A DNA stretch of 11,524 nt from Rhodocyclaceae bacterium UBA2271 (GTDB lineage: Bacteria; Pseudomonadota; Gammaproteobacteria; Burkholderiales; Rhodocyclaceae). The first letter of the stretch is position 1. Each line of letters opens with the position of its first letter. A program made the translations under genes and the position numbers. The stretch is from assembly GCA_002347405.1 (NCBI GenBank), contig DDXB01000073.1, positions 1-11,524 of the forward strand. The letters are read 5' to 3'. Of this stretch, positions 11,369 through 11,524 are shown one piece after another. The notes beneath the pieces are model-generated. The model was not told the origin of the DNA. It did no database searches and saw only the letters and a program-made list of their open reading frames with translations.

Positions 11369-11524
11369 CAACTCAATGACGGCGGACGTTGGCCGGTGTT
11401 TGAAACTGTCCGGCAGGTTCTGGCGTGGTGCCGCAGTTCGACCGGGTCAGGGTACGCCATGACTATTGAAATTGGATGGCTACCTCGACCGGCGGGTTAT
11501 GGCCCAGACTGTGTGAAAACCTTG

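Overview
The window reads as a GC-rich betaproteobacterial chromosome segment. The GlnRS, SpeE, CrcB and PPK2 sequences and the dense coding on both strands point to a Rhodocyclaceae-like organism; this placement is an impression from protein sequence, not a search result. No rRNA, tRNA, CRISPR array or complete insertion sequence was seen.

Layout. (1) 1-230, minus: 5' part of a probable antitoxin gene running off the left edge. (2) 318-1840, plus: spermidine synthase-like speE overlapping a small exported outer-membrane-type protein. (3) 1891-2447, plus: a two-gene toxin-antitoxin module (DUF433 antitoxin, DUF5615 PIN-like toxin). (4) 2481-2864, minus: fluoride channel crcB, divergent from glnS. 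(5) 2924-7908, plus: a tightly packed six-gene run consisting of glnS, a small four-cysteine protein, a KTSC-domain protein, polyphosphate kinase 2, an HPt/HD-GYP-like signalling protein and a stand-alone lipoyl-like domain protein. Most junctions overlap by one to four bases, which suggests one operon. (6) 7909-8235: a gene-free convergent interval rich in perfect inverted repeats. (7) 11285-8236, minus: an outer-membrane beta-barrel protein, a methyl-accepting chemotaxis protein and a protein with two tandem winged-helix-like repeats, probably cotranscribed. (8) 11286-11524: upstream region of that group, with a run of 11 G on the plus strand (C on the coding strand) directly after a TTGACT box.

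The most unusual feature is a roughly 23-base dispersed repeat (core AAGTCGGCGCTGGCGG) found six times, always in the same orientation. It lies between divergent, tandem and convergent genes, right at one stop codon, inside the glnS reading frame, and at the 3' end of the winged-helix gene, where it encodes the last eight residues. A second, palindromic element encodes part of the extra N-terminus of GlnRS. GlnRS here is about 56 residues longer than E. coli GlnRS ahead of its HIGH motif, and both elements lie in the added sequence. This resembles palindromic elements that invade genes in other bacteria. The other leading observations are a possible phase-variable promoter for the outer-membrane protein and an operon linking polyphosphate, HD-GYP-type signalling and a free lipoyl domain.
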